A stretch of 38,722 bases of DNA from a virus. Each line of letters begins with the position of its first letter. The stretch's first letter is position 1. A model generated the notes under the pieces. The model was given only the letters and a program-made list of their open reading frames with translations, did not search any database and was not told the origin of the DNA. The position numbers and the translations under genes are program-made. The stretch is from IMG/VR virus record IMGVR_UViG_3300037119_009677, positions 1 through 38,722 of that record. One strand, given 5' to 3'. Positions 7,406 to 15,478 of this stretch are shown piece after piece.

Positions 7406-8138
7406 GCTCCTCGACAAGACGGGACAGCCCATGCGCGCCATGGCGCTGGCGGCCAGGCTCTGCTACACGCAGGGCATGACCATAGAGCAGGTCGACAAGA
7501 ACCTGTCAGACGAGCAGTGCGAGAAGCTGGTGCTGAAGGTGCTGGCCTCGCGCCACATGTCGGTGCTGGAGCACGCCACCTTCATGTTCGGGGTGGAGGG
7601 CGTCAGCCGCAACTTCAGCCACCAGATGGTGCGCCACCGGAACACCAGCTACGAGCAGCAGAGCCTGCACTACACGCTGGCCGGGCCGGACATGGAGGTC
7701 GCGGCCCCGTCGGGGCTGTCGGACGAGCAGAAGCAGCTGTGGGGCAGCGCCAAGGACGTGGCCTTTAAGTCGTACGCCGCCCTGCTGCAGACGGGCGTGC
7801 CGAGGGAAGAGGCGAGACACCTGCTGCCGAGCGGCGTCGAGACCAAGCTGGTCATGACGGCCAACCTGCGCCAGTGGCTGCACTTCGTGCAGATCAGGGC
7901 CTGCGTCGTCAACTGCCAGGAGATCCTGGTGGTCGCCCACAAGGTGAAGAAGATCCTGGAGGCAGAGCTGCCGATGCTGCGGCCGCACCTCGGGCCGACA
8001 TGCTGGACGGACGGGACGTGCCACGAAGGCAAGAAGTTCTGTGACGCCCCGTGGAGGGACAAGTGCGTGGTGAGTGGGATGGGAGTGGAGGAGCCTTATG
8101 TCTGGGAGCGTTCTAGACCTGAAGCACGTCCGGTCTAA
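7389..8138 (+). CDS. thyX: FAD-dependent thymidylate synthase ThyX
   Basis: This 249-residue enzyme makes dTMP from dUMP using methylenetetrahydrofolate, FAD and NADPH. The defining ThyX motif RHR-x7-S is present as RHRNTSYEQQS, followed by LHY. The LRQWLHFVQIR and CQEI segments also fit the family. GTG 7389 is chosen because the conserved beta strand VRLLDKTG starts four residues later, and GAGGAGG lies nine bases upstream. It overlaps both the preceding gene and the dCMP deaminase gene. Cysteines near the C-terminus (CWTDGTCHEG...KFC...KC) form an unusual extension that may bind a metal. Together with the deaminase it gives a dCMP-to-dTMP route independent of the host. Confidence 0.95.
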   Translation: MNPSVRLLDKTGQPMRAMALAARLCYTQGMTIEQVDKNLSDEQCEKLVLKVLASRHMSVLEHATFMFGVEGVSRNFSHQMVRHRNTSYEQQSLHYTLAGPDMEVAAPSGLSDEQKQLWGSAKDVAFKSYAALLQTGVPREEARHLLPSGVETKLVMTANLRQWLHFVQIRACVVNCQEILVVAHKVKKILEAELPMLRPHLGPTCWTDGTCHEGKKFCDAPWRDKCVVSGMGVEEPYVWERSRPEARPV

Positions 8139-8496
8139 GTACAAGGATCGCATGCTGCAAGTCGCCTTCGTGGTGTCCGGCTGGTCGCCGGAGCCTGAGG
8201 GGCAGCGCCACGGCTGCGTGCTGGCCGTAGACGGCAAGTACATCGTGGCCACAGGGTTCAACGGGCCAGATCGCTTCCACAAATGGCCGAAGGACGGGTC
8301 GCCCAGGGTGGTGCACGCCGAGGAGAACGCCATGCTGAACCTCAGGCTGGCCGGCGACATTCCGCTGGACCGCTGCGTGGCGTTCGTGACCAAGAAGCCG
8401 TGCGACCACTGCATGGAGCTGCTGAGGAGGGGAGGCGTCCTGTCGATATTCTGGCTGCAGGACGTGGGGGAGGACCGCGGGCAATGGACACGGTGA
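8098..8496 (+). CDS. Deoxycytidylate deaminase
   Basis: A 132-residue zinc-dependent deaminase. HAEENAML supplies the zinc histidine and catalytic glutamate, and PCDHCMELL supplies the two zinc cysteines of the CDA fold. The N-terminal GCVLAVDGKYIVATGFNGP matches the dCMP deaminase family. It converts dCMP to dUMP, the substrate of ThyX encoded just upstream. GGAGGAG precedes ATG 8098. The start lies 41 bases inside the ThyX gene and the end overlaps the Vsr-like gene by 13 bases, indicating tight coupling. An allosteric dCTP site cannot be judged by eye. Confidence 0.93.
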   Translation: MSGSVLDLKHVRSKYKDRMLQVAFVVSGWSPEPEGQRHGCVLAVDGKYIVATGFNGPDRFHKWPKDGSPRVVHAEENAMLNLRLAGDIPLDRCVAFVTKKPCDHCMELLRRGGVLSIFWLQDVGEDRGQWTR

Positions 8497-8903
8497 CTCC
8501 GGAGGTCAGGAGCCGCATCATGAGCCGAATCCGCGGCAAGAACACCAAGCCGGAGCTGAGGCTGCGCGGCGCCATGGCCGGCGGGGGAGTGTCTGGCTTC
8601 GAGTGCCACGCCGACGACCTGCCCGGCAAGCCTGACTTCGCATTCAGGTCCACCCGCACGGCCGTGTTCGTCGAGGGCTGTTTCTGGCACGGGTGCCCGG
8701 TCCACTACAAGGCGCCGAAGAGCAACGTGAGCTTTTGGGCCACAAAGGTGAAGAGGAACATGCAGAGGGATGGCGAGAACGAGACCAAGCTGCGCCTTAT
8801 GGGCTGGTCCGTTTACCGGTTCTGGGAGTGCCAGGTGAAGCACTCCGGCAAGCTGGCAGTCGCTGTGTCCATGGTGAAGAGGGCGACAGGCTATGCACGC
8901 TAA
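8484..8903 (+). CDS. Vsr-like (very short patch repair) endonuclease
   Basis: A 139-residue protein matching Vsr: MSRIRGKNTKPELRLR at the N-terminus, GKPDFAFRSTRTAVFVEGCFWHGC containing the catalytic aspartate and the conserved FWH, then KVKRNMQRD and LGW-like MGWSVYRFWEC. Bacterial Vsr nicks beside T:G mismatches created by deamination of 5-methylcytosine. No cytosine methyltransferase is visible in this genome, so the target is unclear; host-made methylation or general mismatch or branched-DNA cleavage are options. ATG 8484 overlaps the deaminase gene, and its end overlaps the next gene by 11 bases. Confidence 0.88.
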   Translation: MDTVTPEVRSRIMSRIRGKNTKPELRLRGAMAGGGVSGFECHADDLPGKPDFAFRSTRTAVFVEGCFWHGCPVHYKAPKSNVSFWATKVKRNMQRDGENETKLRLMGWSVYRFWECQVKHSGKLAVAVSMVKRATGYAR

Positions 8904-9153
8904 GAAGAGCGAGGCGGACCCGGTAGTGCCGATCGCAGAGTTGGAGACCGAGGGCATCGTCCGAGAGCGCGCCATCGTTGGGTTGCCGTACCACCTGTCG
9001 TTCGTGCTGGGAGGTTTACGCCACGAATGTGTGACAGTCTTCCTGGACGTGGACGGGGCCGTGCTGTCGGCTGGCATGGACGAGAGAGGCCTTATCGCGC
9101 CAGCCGGCGCGCGCTGGGTGGAGCATTTCAAGTGGCTAAGAAAAAGCGCGTAA
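8893..9153 (+). CDS. Hypothetical protein between Vsr-like nuclease and polymerase
   Basis: An 86-residue protein of unknown function. It has a charged N-terminus, a central hydrophobic beta-like stretch (HLSFVLGGLRHECVTVFLDVDG) and ends in a basic helix. It overlaps the Vsr-like gene by 11 bases and the polymerase gene by 22 bases, so it is embedded in the replication operon. No motif is recognised. It could be a polymerase accessory factor, but nothing in the sequence shows this. Confidence 0.65.
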   Translation: MHAKKSEADPVVPIAELETEGIVRERAIVGLPYHLSFVLGGLRHECVTVFLDVDGAVLSAGMDERGLIAPAGARWVEHFKWLRKSA

Positions 9154-10904
9154 AGCCGGCGTTCCCGCACGGGCGTGTCGTGCTTGACTACGAGACCAAT
9201 GACCTGCACCCCTACAATGGGGGGCGCGCGTTCATAGCCGGCGTCGAGGACGAGGCTGGCAACGTCATAAAGGCGCGACCCGGTGACCCCAACTGGCACA
9301 AGGTGGCTAAGGTCATCGAGGACCCGGCCATCGACAAGATTTCTCACGGTGCCCGCTTCGAGATCAAGCACAGCAAGCACCTGGGGCTGAAGCCGGCCGG
9401 GCGTTTCCACGACGCCATGGCCAAGGCCGTGCTCGTCGACGAGTACCAGCGAATCAACCTGGACTCGCTCTCCCGCCGCTGGCTGGGCGACGACACCAAG
9501 GGCATCGTGCAGGCCTGGATGAAGGCCAACGGGCCGAGGATCCGCCGCATGACGGGGCGCGAGCCGAACTACACCGACATCCCCAAGGAGCTGCTGGAGA
9601 CCTACCTGGAGGGAGACCTCGACAAGACGCTACGGCTGGACTGGCTGTGGCGTCCTATCGAGCAGGAGTTCCCGGAGCTGTACAAGATGGAGACGGACCT
9701 GGCCTGGGACGTGGCCGCCATGGAGGACATGGGCTTCCACATAGACATGCCGTATGTGCACCAGCAGCTGAGGGTGCTGCGGCCGCAGATGGACCAGATC
9801 CAACGCCAGATGCAGTCGATGGTGGGCGTGTCCTTCAACCCGGCCTCGCGGTTCGAGCTGGGGGACGTGATGATGGCGCTCGGGCTGGACACGGGCATCG
9901 TCAACAAGGACGGCACCATGAAGACTGACTTTAAGACTCTAGAGGCCATGGACTCGCACCCGTTCCTGGACCTGCTCATCCGCTGGAGGGGCCTGGCCAA
10001 GATCGTCGGGACGTATCTGATCCCGTTCACCCAGATGGCCGTCGGCGACGTCGTGCACGGCAGCCTGTGGCAGTACGGCCAGGACGAGGGCATCGTCACC
10101 GGCCGCTTCTCGTCGTCTGACCCGAACCTGCAGAATATCCCTGGCGGAGGCAGGTCCACGAACAAAGTATTGATCGAGCTCGGCCCGATCGTGCGTAGGG
10201 CCATCATCCCGCCGCCTGGCTACGACTTCATGTTCTTCGACTACAAGCAAATAGAGATGGTGATCTTCACCTGCTATGCCCAGGACCAGCGGGCCATGGC
10301 CGACCTTAACGCTGGCGTCGACCCGTACATCGCGCAGGGCAAGCTCCTTTATGGTCGTAACGCCTTCGAGGGGCTCGGCAAGGACACCTACAAGAGGAAA
10401 CGCTTCAACGCCAAGGAGCTCTGCCTGTCGTTGATCTACGGCATGGGCCTGAAGTCCATGGCGCGCCGCCTGAAGCTGCCGCTGAACGAGGCCAAGACCC
10501 TGCGCAACATGTACTTCGCGTCGTCGCCACAGACCAAGGAGTTCATGACTAGCACCATCCGGGACCTGCTCGTCTACGGGCACGTCAAGGACGTCTTCGG
10601 GCGGCACTACCACGTGCCCCAGGACCGTGGCTACAAGGCGGTGAACGCCAAGTGCCAGGGCGCGGCCGCCACGGTCATGAAGCGCGGGATCATCAGGGCC
10701 CGCCCGCTGCAGTCGCTGGGGTTCAAGCCGCTGGTGCCCATCCACGACGAGCTCATGGGCATCGTCCCGAAGAACAAGAAGCTGCGGGAGGAGATCGCCT
10801 ACGAGGGCCTGCGCCTGCTGCGTGATACCGACTCCTTCGAGGTGCCGATCGAGGCCGACGTGACCTGGTCGGACACCAACTGGGCGGAGAAGAAGCCGCT
10901 CTAG
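9132..10904 (+). CDS. Family A DNA polymerase with 3'-5' exonuclease domain
   Basis: A 590-residue PolA/T7-type replicative polymerase. Exonuclease motif I is LDYET (D19, E21) and motif III is YLEGD (Y158, D162). Motif II is altered: HGARFE has G73 and E77 where N and D are usual. Polymerase motif A is FDYKQIE (D370). Motif B is R424-x3-K428-x3-L432-x3-Y436G. Motif C is HDE (538-540). L432 aligns with Phe762 of E. coli Pol I; Leu at this site is a known viral variant linked to slower, more accurate synthesis. GTG 9132 is used, with GGTGGAG eight bases upstream. It ends tail to tail with the leftward block. Confidence 0.95.
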   Translation: MAKKKRVKPAFPHGRVVLDYETNDLHPYNGGRAFIAGVEDEAGNVIKARPGDPNWHKVAKVIEDPAIDKISHGARFEIKHSKHLGLKPAGRFHDAMAKAVLVDEYQRINLDSLSRRWLGDDTKGIVQAWMKANGPRIRRMTGREPNYTDIPKELLETYLEGDLDKTLRLDWLWRPIEQEFPELYKMETDLAWDVAAMEDMGFHIDMPYVHQQLRVLRPQMDQIQRQMQSMVGVSFNPASRFELGDVMMALGLDTGIVNKDGTMKTDFKTLEAMDSHPFLDLLIRWRGLAKIVGTYLIPFTQMAVGDVVHGSLWQYGQDEGIVTGRFSSSDPNLQNIPGGGRSTNKVLIELGPIVRRAIIPPPGYDFMFFDYKQIEMVIFTCYAQDQRAMADLNAGVDPYIAQGKLLYGRNAFEGLGKDTYKRKRFNAKELCLSLIYGMGLKSMARRLKLPLNEAKTLRNMYFASSPQTKEFMTSTIRDLLVYGHVKDVFGRHYHVPQDRGYKAVNAKCQGAAATVMKRGIIRARPLQSLGFKPLVPIHDELMGIVPKNKKLREEIAYEGLRLLRDTDSFEVPIEADVTWSDTNWAEKKPL

Positions 10905-11395
10905 AACCGGGCGCGGCCCTCGGCGCCCACCGCGCCGTCGCTGAGCCTGCGCGCCGTGTCCCAGTAGGCGCCGACGTCCAGGTTGCGCCCAAGTGAGACC
11001 CCGAGGCTGACCCTCGGCCTGCGCCAGTCGGTCGGCGCCAGCGACAGCCCGACGTAGCGGTACTGGACCCGATTTGGCGCCTGCGGCGGCGTCTCGACCC
11101 GCTCGGCCTCCTTCGCCTTGTCCACGCTGGTGGTCTCCGGGGCCTTGTCGGTGGTCGTGTTCGTCGTGATCGTGCCGTCCGGCGCCTTCACGACGCTTTT
11201 GACGACGCGCACCGGGCCGCGGACCACGACGCGCCTCTCGACGACGCGGTCGCGGAACTCCACCGTGGGGCGCGCGCGGAGCGCGACGATCGTCTCGTGC
11301 TGCCTCTTGCAGAGGGCCAGGAGGAACACGGCGGCCGCCATTAGGATGAGAGCTCGGCGCTCCCAGGCTTGCTTAAGGAGCAGGAGGAGCGGCAT
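10901..11395 (-). CDS. Membrane-anchored lysis-cassette protein, spanin-like
   Basis: A 164-residue protein with an N-terminal membrane segment (about residues 15-30, ALILMAAAVFLLALC) and a long periplasmic part. The latter contains an Arg/Val-rich stretch, a Thr/Lys/Glu-rich linker and a C-terminal beta-rich region (RYVGLSLAP...VSLGVSLGRNLDVGAYW) ending in Phe. Single-membrane topology, position after holin and endolysin, and size suggest an inner-membrane or unimolecular spanin-like role in outer membrane disruption. The beta-rich, Phe-terminated end also resembles outer membrane strand sequences; this is inference. It overlaps the holin candidate by 23 bases, and its stop shares CTAG with the polymerase stop. 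Confidence 0.6.
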   Translation of the reverse strand: MPLLLLLKQAWERRALILMAAAVFLLALCKRQHETIVALRARPTVEFRDRVVERRVVVRGPVRVVKSVVKAPDGTITTNTTTDKAPETTSVDKAKEAERVETPPQAPNRVQYRYVGLSLAPTDWRRPRVSLGVSLGRNLDVGAYWDTARRLSDGAVGAEGRARF

Positions 11396-11651
11396 CGGGC
11401 TTGACCTCCTTGGGCGCGTCCTTGCCGAGCTTCATGGCCAACACGGTCTCGCCGACCAGCTTGCCGCCGATCAGCGTCGATGAGATGGCCACACAGATCA
11501 GCCAGGTGTCGGCGCTGATGAGGTGGGCCTTGAATAGGCCCGCCGTGGCGGTCAGGAAGACCATGTACCCGAGCGTCGCGGTCTTGCTCTCGGAGTCGAG
11601 CACGTGCGTCACGATGCGGGGCCAGCGCCAGCTGTCTGGGATTAGAAGCAT
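11373..11651 (-). CDS. Putative holin (two membrane segments)
   Basis: A 92-residue protein with two predicted membrane helices: TLGYMVFLTATAGLFKAHLI (about 26-46) and WLICVAISSTLIGGKLVGETVL (about 49-70). The tail is charged, Pro/Ala-rich and presumably cytoplasmic. Size, topology and position directly downstream of the endolysin gene fit a class II holin that permeabilises the inner membrane. AGGAGG lies a few bases before ATG 11651. No sequence family is recognised, so the call rests on topology and neighbourhood. Confidence 0.65.
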   Translation of the reverse strand: MLLIPDSWRWPRIVTHVLDSESKTATLGYMVFLTATAGLFKAHLISADTWLICVAISSTLIGGKLVGETVLAMKLGKDAPKEVKPDAAPPAP

Positions 11652-11660
11652 TGGTTCCTC

Positions 11661-12167
11661 CTAGATGATCTTCGAGATGAGCGTGTACTTTCCGTCCTTC
11701 ATCGAGAGGACCTCGCCGCAGCGGGCCTTGTCCCTGTATGGCGCGCCCAGCGACACGTGGATCCAGTAGGCGCGTCCCTCGCGGCCTGCCTGGTTCTCGA
11801 CGATTAGCTGGCCGAACCTCAGCCTGCCCTCGCGCGCGGCGGTGGCCAGTCTCTGCCAGGCATTTGTCACTGTCTCTTCGGTGTCGGGCCCGCAGGGAGA
11901 GAAGTCCGCGGCCTCGCACTTGAGGTGCTGCGACCTGTCGCTTCCGCCCACGCGCTTATTAAGTTCCAGGTAGCGGCGCCCCGAATGCACGTCCAGATCG
12001 CAACCGAGGATCGCCCGACACGACTCAAGGAGATTTGCCAGCGCGCCGAGCCTGAGCTCCTCGTCTTGGGTGACATGCCGGTTCTCCTCCTGCAGGTCCG
12101 AGTGGGTCGTCACTGTCAGCTGGAACAGGCTGAAGTGCGGCGACAGCTGCTTGTCGTTCTGGATCAA
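11661..12167 (-). CDS. Endolysin, M15-family peptidase
   Basis: A 168-residue zinc peptidase of the M15_3 / D-Ala-D-Ala carboxypeptidase fold. VHSGRRY precedes the metal motif SQHLKCEAADFS (SxH-x(n)-AxD), and WIHVSLG supplies the final zinc histidine. It should cleave peptide cross-links or stem peptides of murein for host lysis. No signal peptide is seen, so it needs the adjacent holin for export. The start is inferred as TTG 12167, which overlaps the TGA stop of the upstream membrane-protein gene (TTGA) and begins just before the first conserved segment (SPHFSLFQLT). Upstream in-frame sequence is shadow of that gene. Confidence 0.85.
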   Translation of the reverse strand: MIQNDKQLSPHFSLFQLTVTTHSDLQEENRHVTQDEELRLGALANLLESCRAILGCDLDVHSGRRYLELNKRVGGSDRSQHLKCEAADFSPCGPDTEETVTNAWQRLATAAREGRLRFGQLIVENQAGREGRAYWIHVSLGAPYRDKARCGEVLSMKDGKYTLISKII

Positions 12168-12364
12168 GGCTTGTGCCACCCGTTCTGCGACAGGATGAAG
12201 TACACGAGCGCGGCGAGCGCGGCCGCCCCCAGCATCTTGAATGAGAACCAGCCGAACTCCGCGAACTTCTCGTCTAGCCACTCCTTGATTGCTTTCTTCA
12301 TGGCCATCTTCACCTCGTCGCTTGTAGCGTTGTCGTCGCGCCGCTCGTGGTTGTGCTGGGTCAC
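12164..12364 (-). CDS. Small single-span membrane protein of the lysis region
   Basis: A 66-residue protein with a charged amphipathic N-terminal half (KKAIKEWLDEKFAEFGW) and one membrane helix (FKMLGAAALAALVYFILS, about 42-60). The KEWLDEKF...FGW then membrane-segment arrangement resembles small proteins I recall from short-tailed phages near lysis genes, of unproven function. It could be a second holin, an antiholin or a pinholin. GTG 12364 overlaps the upstream TGA (GTGA), and its own stop overlaps the endolysin TTG. Confidence 0.65.
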   Translation of the reverse strand: MTQHNHERRDDNATSDEVKMAMKKAIKEWLDEKFAEFGWFSFKMLGAAALAALVYFILSQNGWHKP

Positions 12365-13641
12365 TTCTCGCTCCTTCGGGCTCGCAGGGCCGCTATGGCT
12401 GCTGCGTTCCCTGTGACGTTGGGGTTGGACAGAGTGTGGTAGTTCCTGATGGCGCCGCCCCAGAAAGCTGGCGAGGCGGTAATCGCCTCAAGGGCCAGCG
12501 GGGCCGCCACGAGGGGGTAGCCACCGGCCGCGGCCGACACGGCGGCTGTGCCCGTGAGCCCGGCGGCAGTGGTCCTCAGCGCGTCGGTCCCGCCGTACTT
12601 GTTCTGCGGCATGATCTTTGAGAGGTTCTCCTTGACGTGGGCCTTGCGCAGCACCTTCGCCGCGCCGCGCATCCCGGGGGTGCCGTTGTTCTCCAGCCAC
12701 GAAAGAAGTGACTCCTTTTGCGTCAGCAGCTCCGCGATCTGCTCCTTGTCGAGCTTGGCCGTGTTCACCTTGTTGCGCATGAACCGGTTGATCGACTGGA
12801 CGCCCTCCAGCGCGGTCTGGCCCTCCATTTGAACCAGCGAGCCGTCGGCGGCCGTCTCCGTGCCAGCCAGGATCCTGCCTGGCCGGTTGATGGCCTCGTT
12901 CCAGTCAGCCTCGCCGAGCAGCACCTTGCCCGTCGACTGCCTGAGCGACCTGGCCGCGCTCTTCAGCTTGCCGGCGGCCGCGCCGTAGGCCGTGTTGGCG
13001 TCCTTGACGCTGGGAGCGTCGAACACCGTCGGGTCGTCGATGGCCTGCTGCAGGTCGCCGGCCGGCACCTTGGTCCTGGACTGGCCTAGCTGGGCGACCA
13101 CGCCCGGCTTCCCGCCCACCTTCGCCGCGCCCCTCAGCGCCTGGTACGCCTTCATGGCCGGCGCGACCGCGTAGCCGAGCACGCCCAGCCTGGTCTGCGG
13201 CAGCGCGAACTCGGAGGCAGTAGCGAGCGTGCCCGCGGCAGCTACTCCCGGCAGCGCCCCGGCCTGTATGGTGTGGCCCGGCTGGCCGCCCGCCAGGAAC
13301 TTGGGCACCGGCAGCTCCAGCGCGTCGCCCTGCTCCGCCGCCCGCTTGGCCTCGCGTTGGCCCGTCTGCTCGGCGACTATGCCGGCCAGCGCCTGGTTGC
13401 CCTTGTTAGCGAACTGGCCGAGCCTGGCGGCCTGCGCGAGCGGGTCCGTCTTGGGCGCGCCCTCCAGGTCCCTGGTGGTGAGGTCGTGGAGTATGCCGCC
13501 CTGCGCCGGGGCCTCCGTCTTCCACGTGTACCCCTTGGCCTTGAGGGCCAGCAGGTAGGGCTCGCGCTCGGCCTCCGGTATGGAGTCGAGCTTGGCCTTG
13601 AGCCTGGCGCGGTCCAGCTGCATGGCGCTGGGCTCGGCCAT
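12361..13641 (-). CDS. Putative internal virion / DNA-ejection protein
   Basis: A 426-residue Ala-rich protein. An N-terminal segment resembles a repeat-like YLLALKAKGYTWK motif; there are two hydrophobic Gly/Ala stretches (about 127-160 and 350-395), and the helical middle is Lys/Gln-rich. These features, and a block of three such genes between the nozzle gene and lysis genes, are typical of podovirus ejection proteins that leave the capsid with the DNA. The hydrophobic stretches could form membrane-crossing segments during entry. No enzymatic motif is visible. The start ATG overlaps the upstream TAA (TAATG). Confidence 0.6.
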   Translation of the reverse strand: MAEPSAMQLDRARLKAKLDSIPEAEREPYLLALKAKGYTWKTEAPAQGGILHDLTTRDLEGAPKTDPLAQAARLGQFANKGNQALAGIVAEQTGQREAKRAAEQGDALELPVPKFLAGGQPGHTIQAGALPGVAAAGTLATASEFALPQTRLGVLGYAVAPAMKAYQALRGAAKVGGKPGVVAQLGQSRTKVPAGDLQQAIDDPTVFDAPSVKDANTAYGAAAGKLKSAARSLRQSTGKVLLGEADWNEAINRPGRILAGTETAADGSLVQMEGQTALEGVQSINRFMRNKVNTAKLDKEQIAELLTQKESLLSWLENNGTPGMRGAAKVLRKAHVKENLSKIMPQNKYGGTDALRTTAAGLTGTAAVSAAAGGYPLVAAPLALEAITASPAFWGGAIRNYHTLSNPNVTGNAAAIAALRARRSEK

Positions 13642-14627
13642 TAGGGTAGGCCGTGCCTGTTGAGGAGGTCGTCGCTGCCGCCGCCCGCGGCCGCCTGGGG
13701 CGGCGGCGCTCCCAGCGCCGGCTGCGCCGCGTTCAGCTTGCGGCGCCCGACATTGAGGTCGTTCTGGACCCCCTGCAGGAACGTCTCGACGGTGCGGAGG
13801 GCGTTGGCGTAGGCCTCCGGCGTCTTGAAGCGGCCCTGCAGCAGGCCGCCGTAGCGCGCCTCCTCGTCGGCCGTGATGGCGGCGCCCGACCGCAGGCGCG
13901 ATATGGCGTCGCCGGCCTCGCCGATCTGCTGCGCCAGGATCTGCGAGTTGGTGTCGCCCGACATGGCCGCGAACGCCTTGCCGCCGAAGCCGCCCGCGAT
14001 CATGTTGGGCGTGAGGAATTTCGACTTGTTCGCCGGGTCGGCCATTATGGTGCGGATTTGGGAGATGGCCCTGAGCCCGGCGGAGGCGAGGTTGGCCGTC
14101 TTGGCGGTCTCGGCCGAGATGGGCTTGTCGTCCTGGCCCGGCTGCAGCGGCGTGTACGTGACCATGCCCTTCATGTCCTTGCGCTTTATGAACTGGCGGC
14201 CGTCCTTGGTGACGATCTCTGGCCCGGAGCCGTCGTCCGGCGAGCCGCCCCGGTTGTACAGCCCCGCGGTCGCCGTCTTCAGGCTGGCGGACGCCTCGTT
14301 CTCGTCGATCTGCGAGCGCTGCAGCCGCTTGGTTAGCAGGTCCGGCGGGTTGAGGCCGAGTGACAGCCCGGCGATCATGCCCGTCTTGTGGTCGTCCTCG
14401 GTCGCGGTGCCGGCGTCTATCTTGGCCAGGTACTGCGCGTACGCGGCCTGCTGGGACACAACGCTCCTCTTCTTGTCGGCCGCGAAGGCCGCGTCGGCCA
14501 TCTTGCCGAGCGCCGGGATGCCCGCGACGTCGGCGCCCGTCGGCTGGGACAGGTAGGGCAGGCGCGAGCGCAGCCCCTCCTGCAGGATCGGCGCGACCGA
14601 CTGCGGCTCGAAGTGGGGCCTGGCCAT
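13641..14627 (-). CDS. Putative internal virion / ejection protein
   Basis: A 328-residue, largely helical protein. The central part contains ISQIRTIMADPANKSKFL and later SRLRSGAAITADEEARY...LQGRFKTPEAYANALRTVETF. This arrangement of SGAAIT-x-(D/E)E followed by a parameterised helix is found in internal proteins of many short-tailed phages. The C-terminus is Pro/Ala/Gly-rich. It lies in the ejection-protein block between a coiled-coil protein and another ejection candidate. The function is inferred from pattern and position; no catalytic site is seen. Confidence 0.62.
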   Translation of the reverse strand: MARPHFEPQSVAPILQEGLRSRLPYLSQPTGADVAGIPALGKMADAAFAADKKRSVVSQQAAYAQYLAKIDAGTATEDDHKTGMIAGLSLGLNPPDLLTKRLQRSQIDENEASASLKTATAGLYNRGGSPDDGSGPEIVTKDGRQFIKRKDMKGMVTYTPLQPGQDDKPISAETAKTANLASAGLRAISQIRTIMADPANKSKFLTPNMIAGGFGGKAFAAMSGDTNSQILAQQIGEAGDAISRLRSGAAITADEEARYGGLLQGRFKTPEAYANALRTVETFLQGVQNDLNVGRRKLNAAQPALGAPPPQAAAGGGSDDLLNRHGLP

Positions 14628-14631
14628 GTTT

Positions 14632-15477
14632 CTACCTCGGTGCGCCTTGCCCGGCGCGCGCCGACCCGTAGTAGGTCGGCTGCCTGTAGGCGTAGAGCGC
14701 GTCCAGCGACGGGTTGGTCTTCTTCTGCTTATCGGCGTAGGCGCTGATCATCCCGCTGCCGACCTGCCCGCCGAAGTTCAGGTAGGCGTTGGCCGACGAC
14801 TGGGCCGCCGCGTTGCTCGCCGAGGCGAGCCCGGCCAGGTACTGCTCCCTGGCGGACTGGTTCAGGTTGGCGTTGTTCTGGTTCGCGAACGTCTGGCTGA
14901 GGTTGGTCTTGGCCAGGTCGAGGTTGCTCTTGAGGCTGTCGTACTGCCGCCCCACGTCCTCTGACGAGTCGGCCAGCGGCCGCGTGATGTTCAGCTCTCG
15001 CGCAGCGCTAGTGCCGAAGTCGGCCAGCGCCGCCTGCCTCTGCGACTCGAGGTCCCCCTGGTACTTAGCCTGCGCCTCCGGCAGCGCGCCGGACTGCAGG
15101 AGCCCCAGCGCGTTGAGCCGCGCCTCGAGCTGCGGCGCCATCCGCTCGTACGCGTGCGTCTGCTGCGCCAGCAGGTCCTCGCCCAGCTGCGCCTGCATGC
15201 CGGGCACCTCGCCGCGCGCCTTGTCTAGCGCCGCGCTCTGCTGCGCCCGCAGGCTGTCCTCGGTTGCCTTCTGGTCGGCCACCTGCTTGTCGTAGAGCGC
15301 CTGCTGCTTGACCTCGTTGTCCGCCATCTGCTGCTCTTCGGTCGCCCTTTGCCTTCTGGCCTCGGCCACCGACTCCCGGTACTGCCGTGCCTGCTCCGAG
15401 CGTGCGCGCTCGCCGGCGTAGACGCCGTACCCGGACGCTGCGATCGCGACTACGGCCGCCGCCCCCACTAAGCCCAT
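14632..15477 (-). CDS. Coiled-coil internal virion protein with N-terminal membrane segment
   Basis: A 281-residue protein starting with a Gly/Ala hydrophobic helix (LVGAAAVVAIAASGYGVYAG). A long Gln/Ala/Glu-rich coiled coil follows to about residue 220, then a short Tyr/Gly-rich tail. The composition resembles T7 gp14/gp15-like or P22 ejection proteins. Together with its two downstream neighbours it probably forms the transenvelope DNA-ejection conduit. The assignment is by architecture only. Confidence 0.6.
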   Translation of the reverse strand: MGLVGAAAVVAIAASGYGVYAGERARSEQARQYRESVAEARRQRATEEQQMADNEVKQQALYDKQVADQKATEDSLRAQQSAALDKARGEVPGMQAQLGEDLLAQQTHAYERMAPQLEARLNALGLLQSGALPEAQAKYQGDLESQRQAALADFGTSAARELNITRPLADSSEDVGRQYDSLKSNLDLAKTNLSQTFANQNNANLNQSAREQYLAGLASASNAAAQSSANAYLNFGGQVGSGMISAYADKQKKTNPSLDALYAYRQPTYYGSARAGQGAPR

Positions 15478-15478
15478 G

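Noticed and set aside
7506-9410. 634-codon leftward frame opposite ThyX, deaminase and Vsr genes
   Set aside because: No motifs and low-complexity composition; three well-recognised enzymes are encoded on the other strand.
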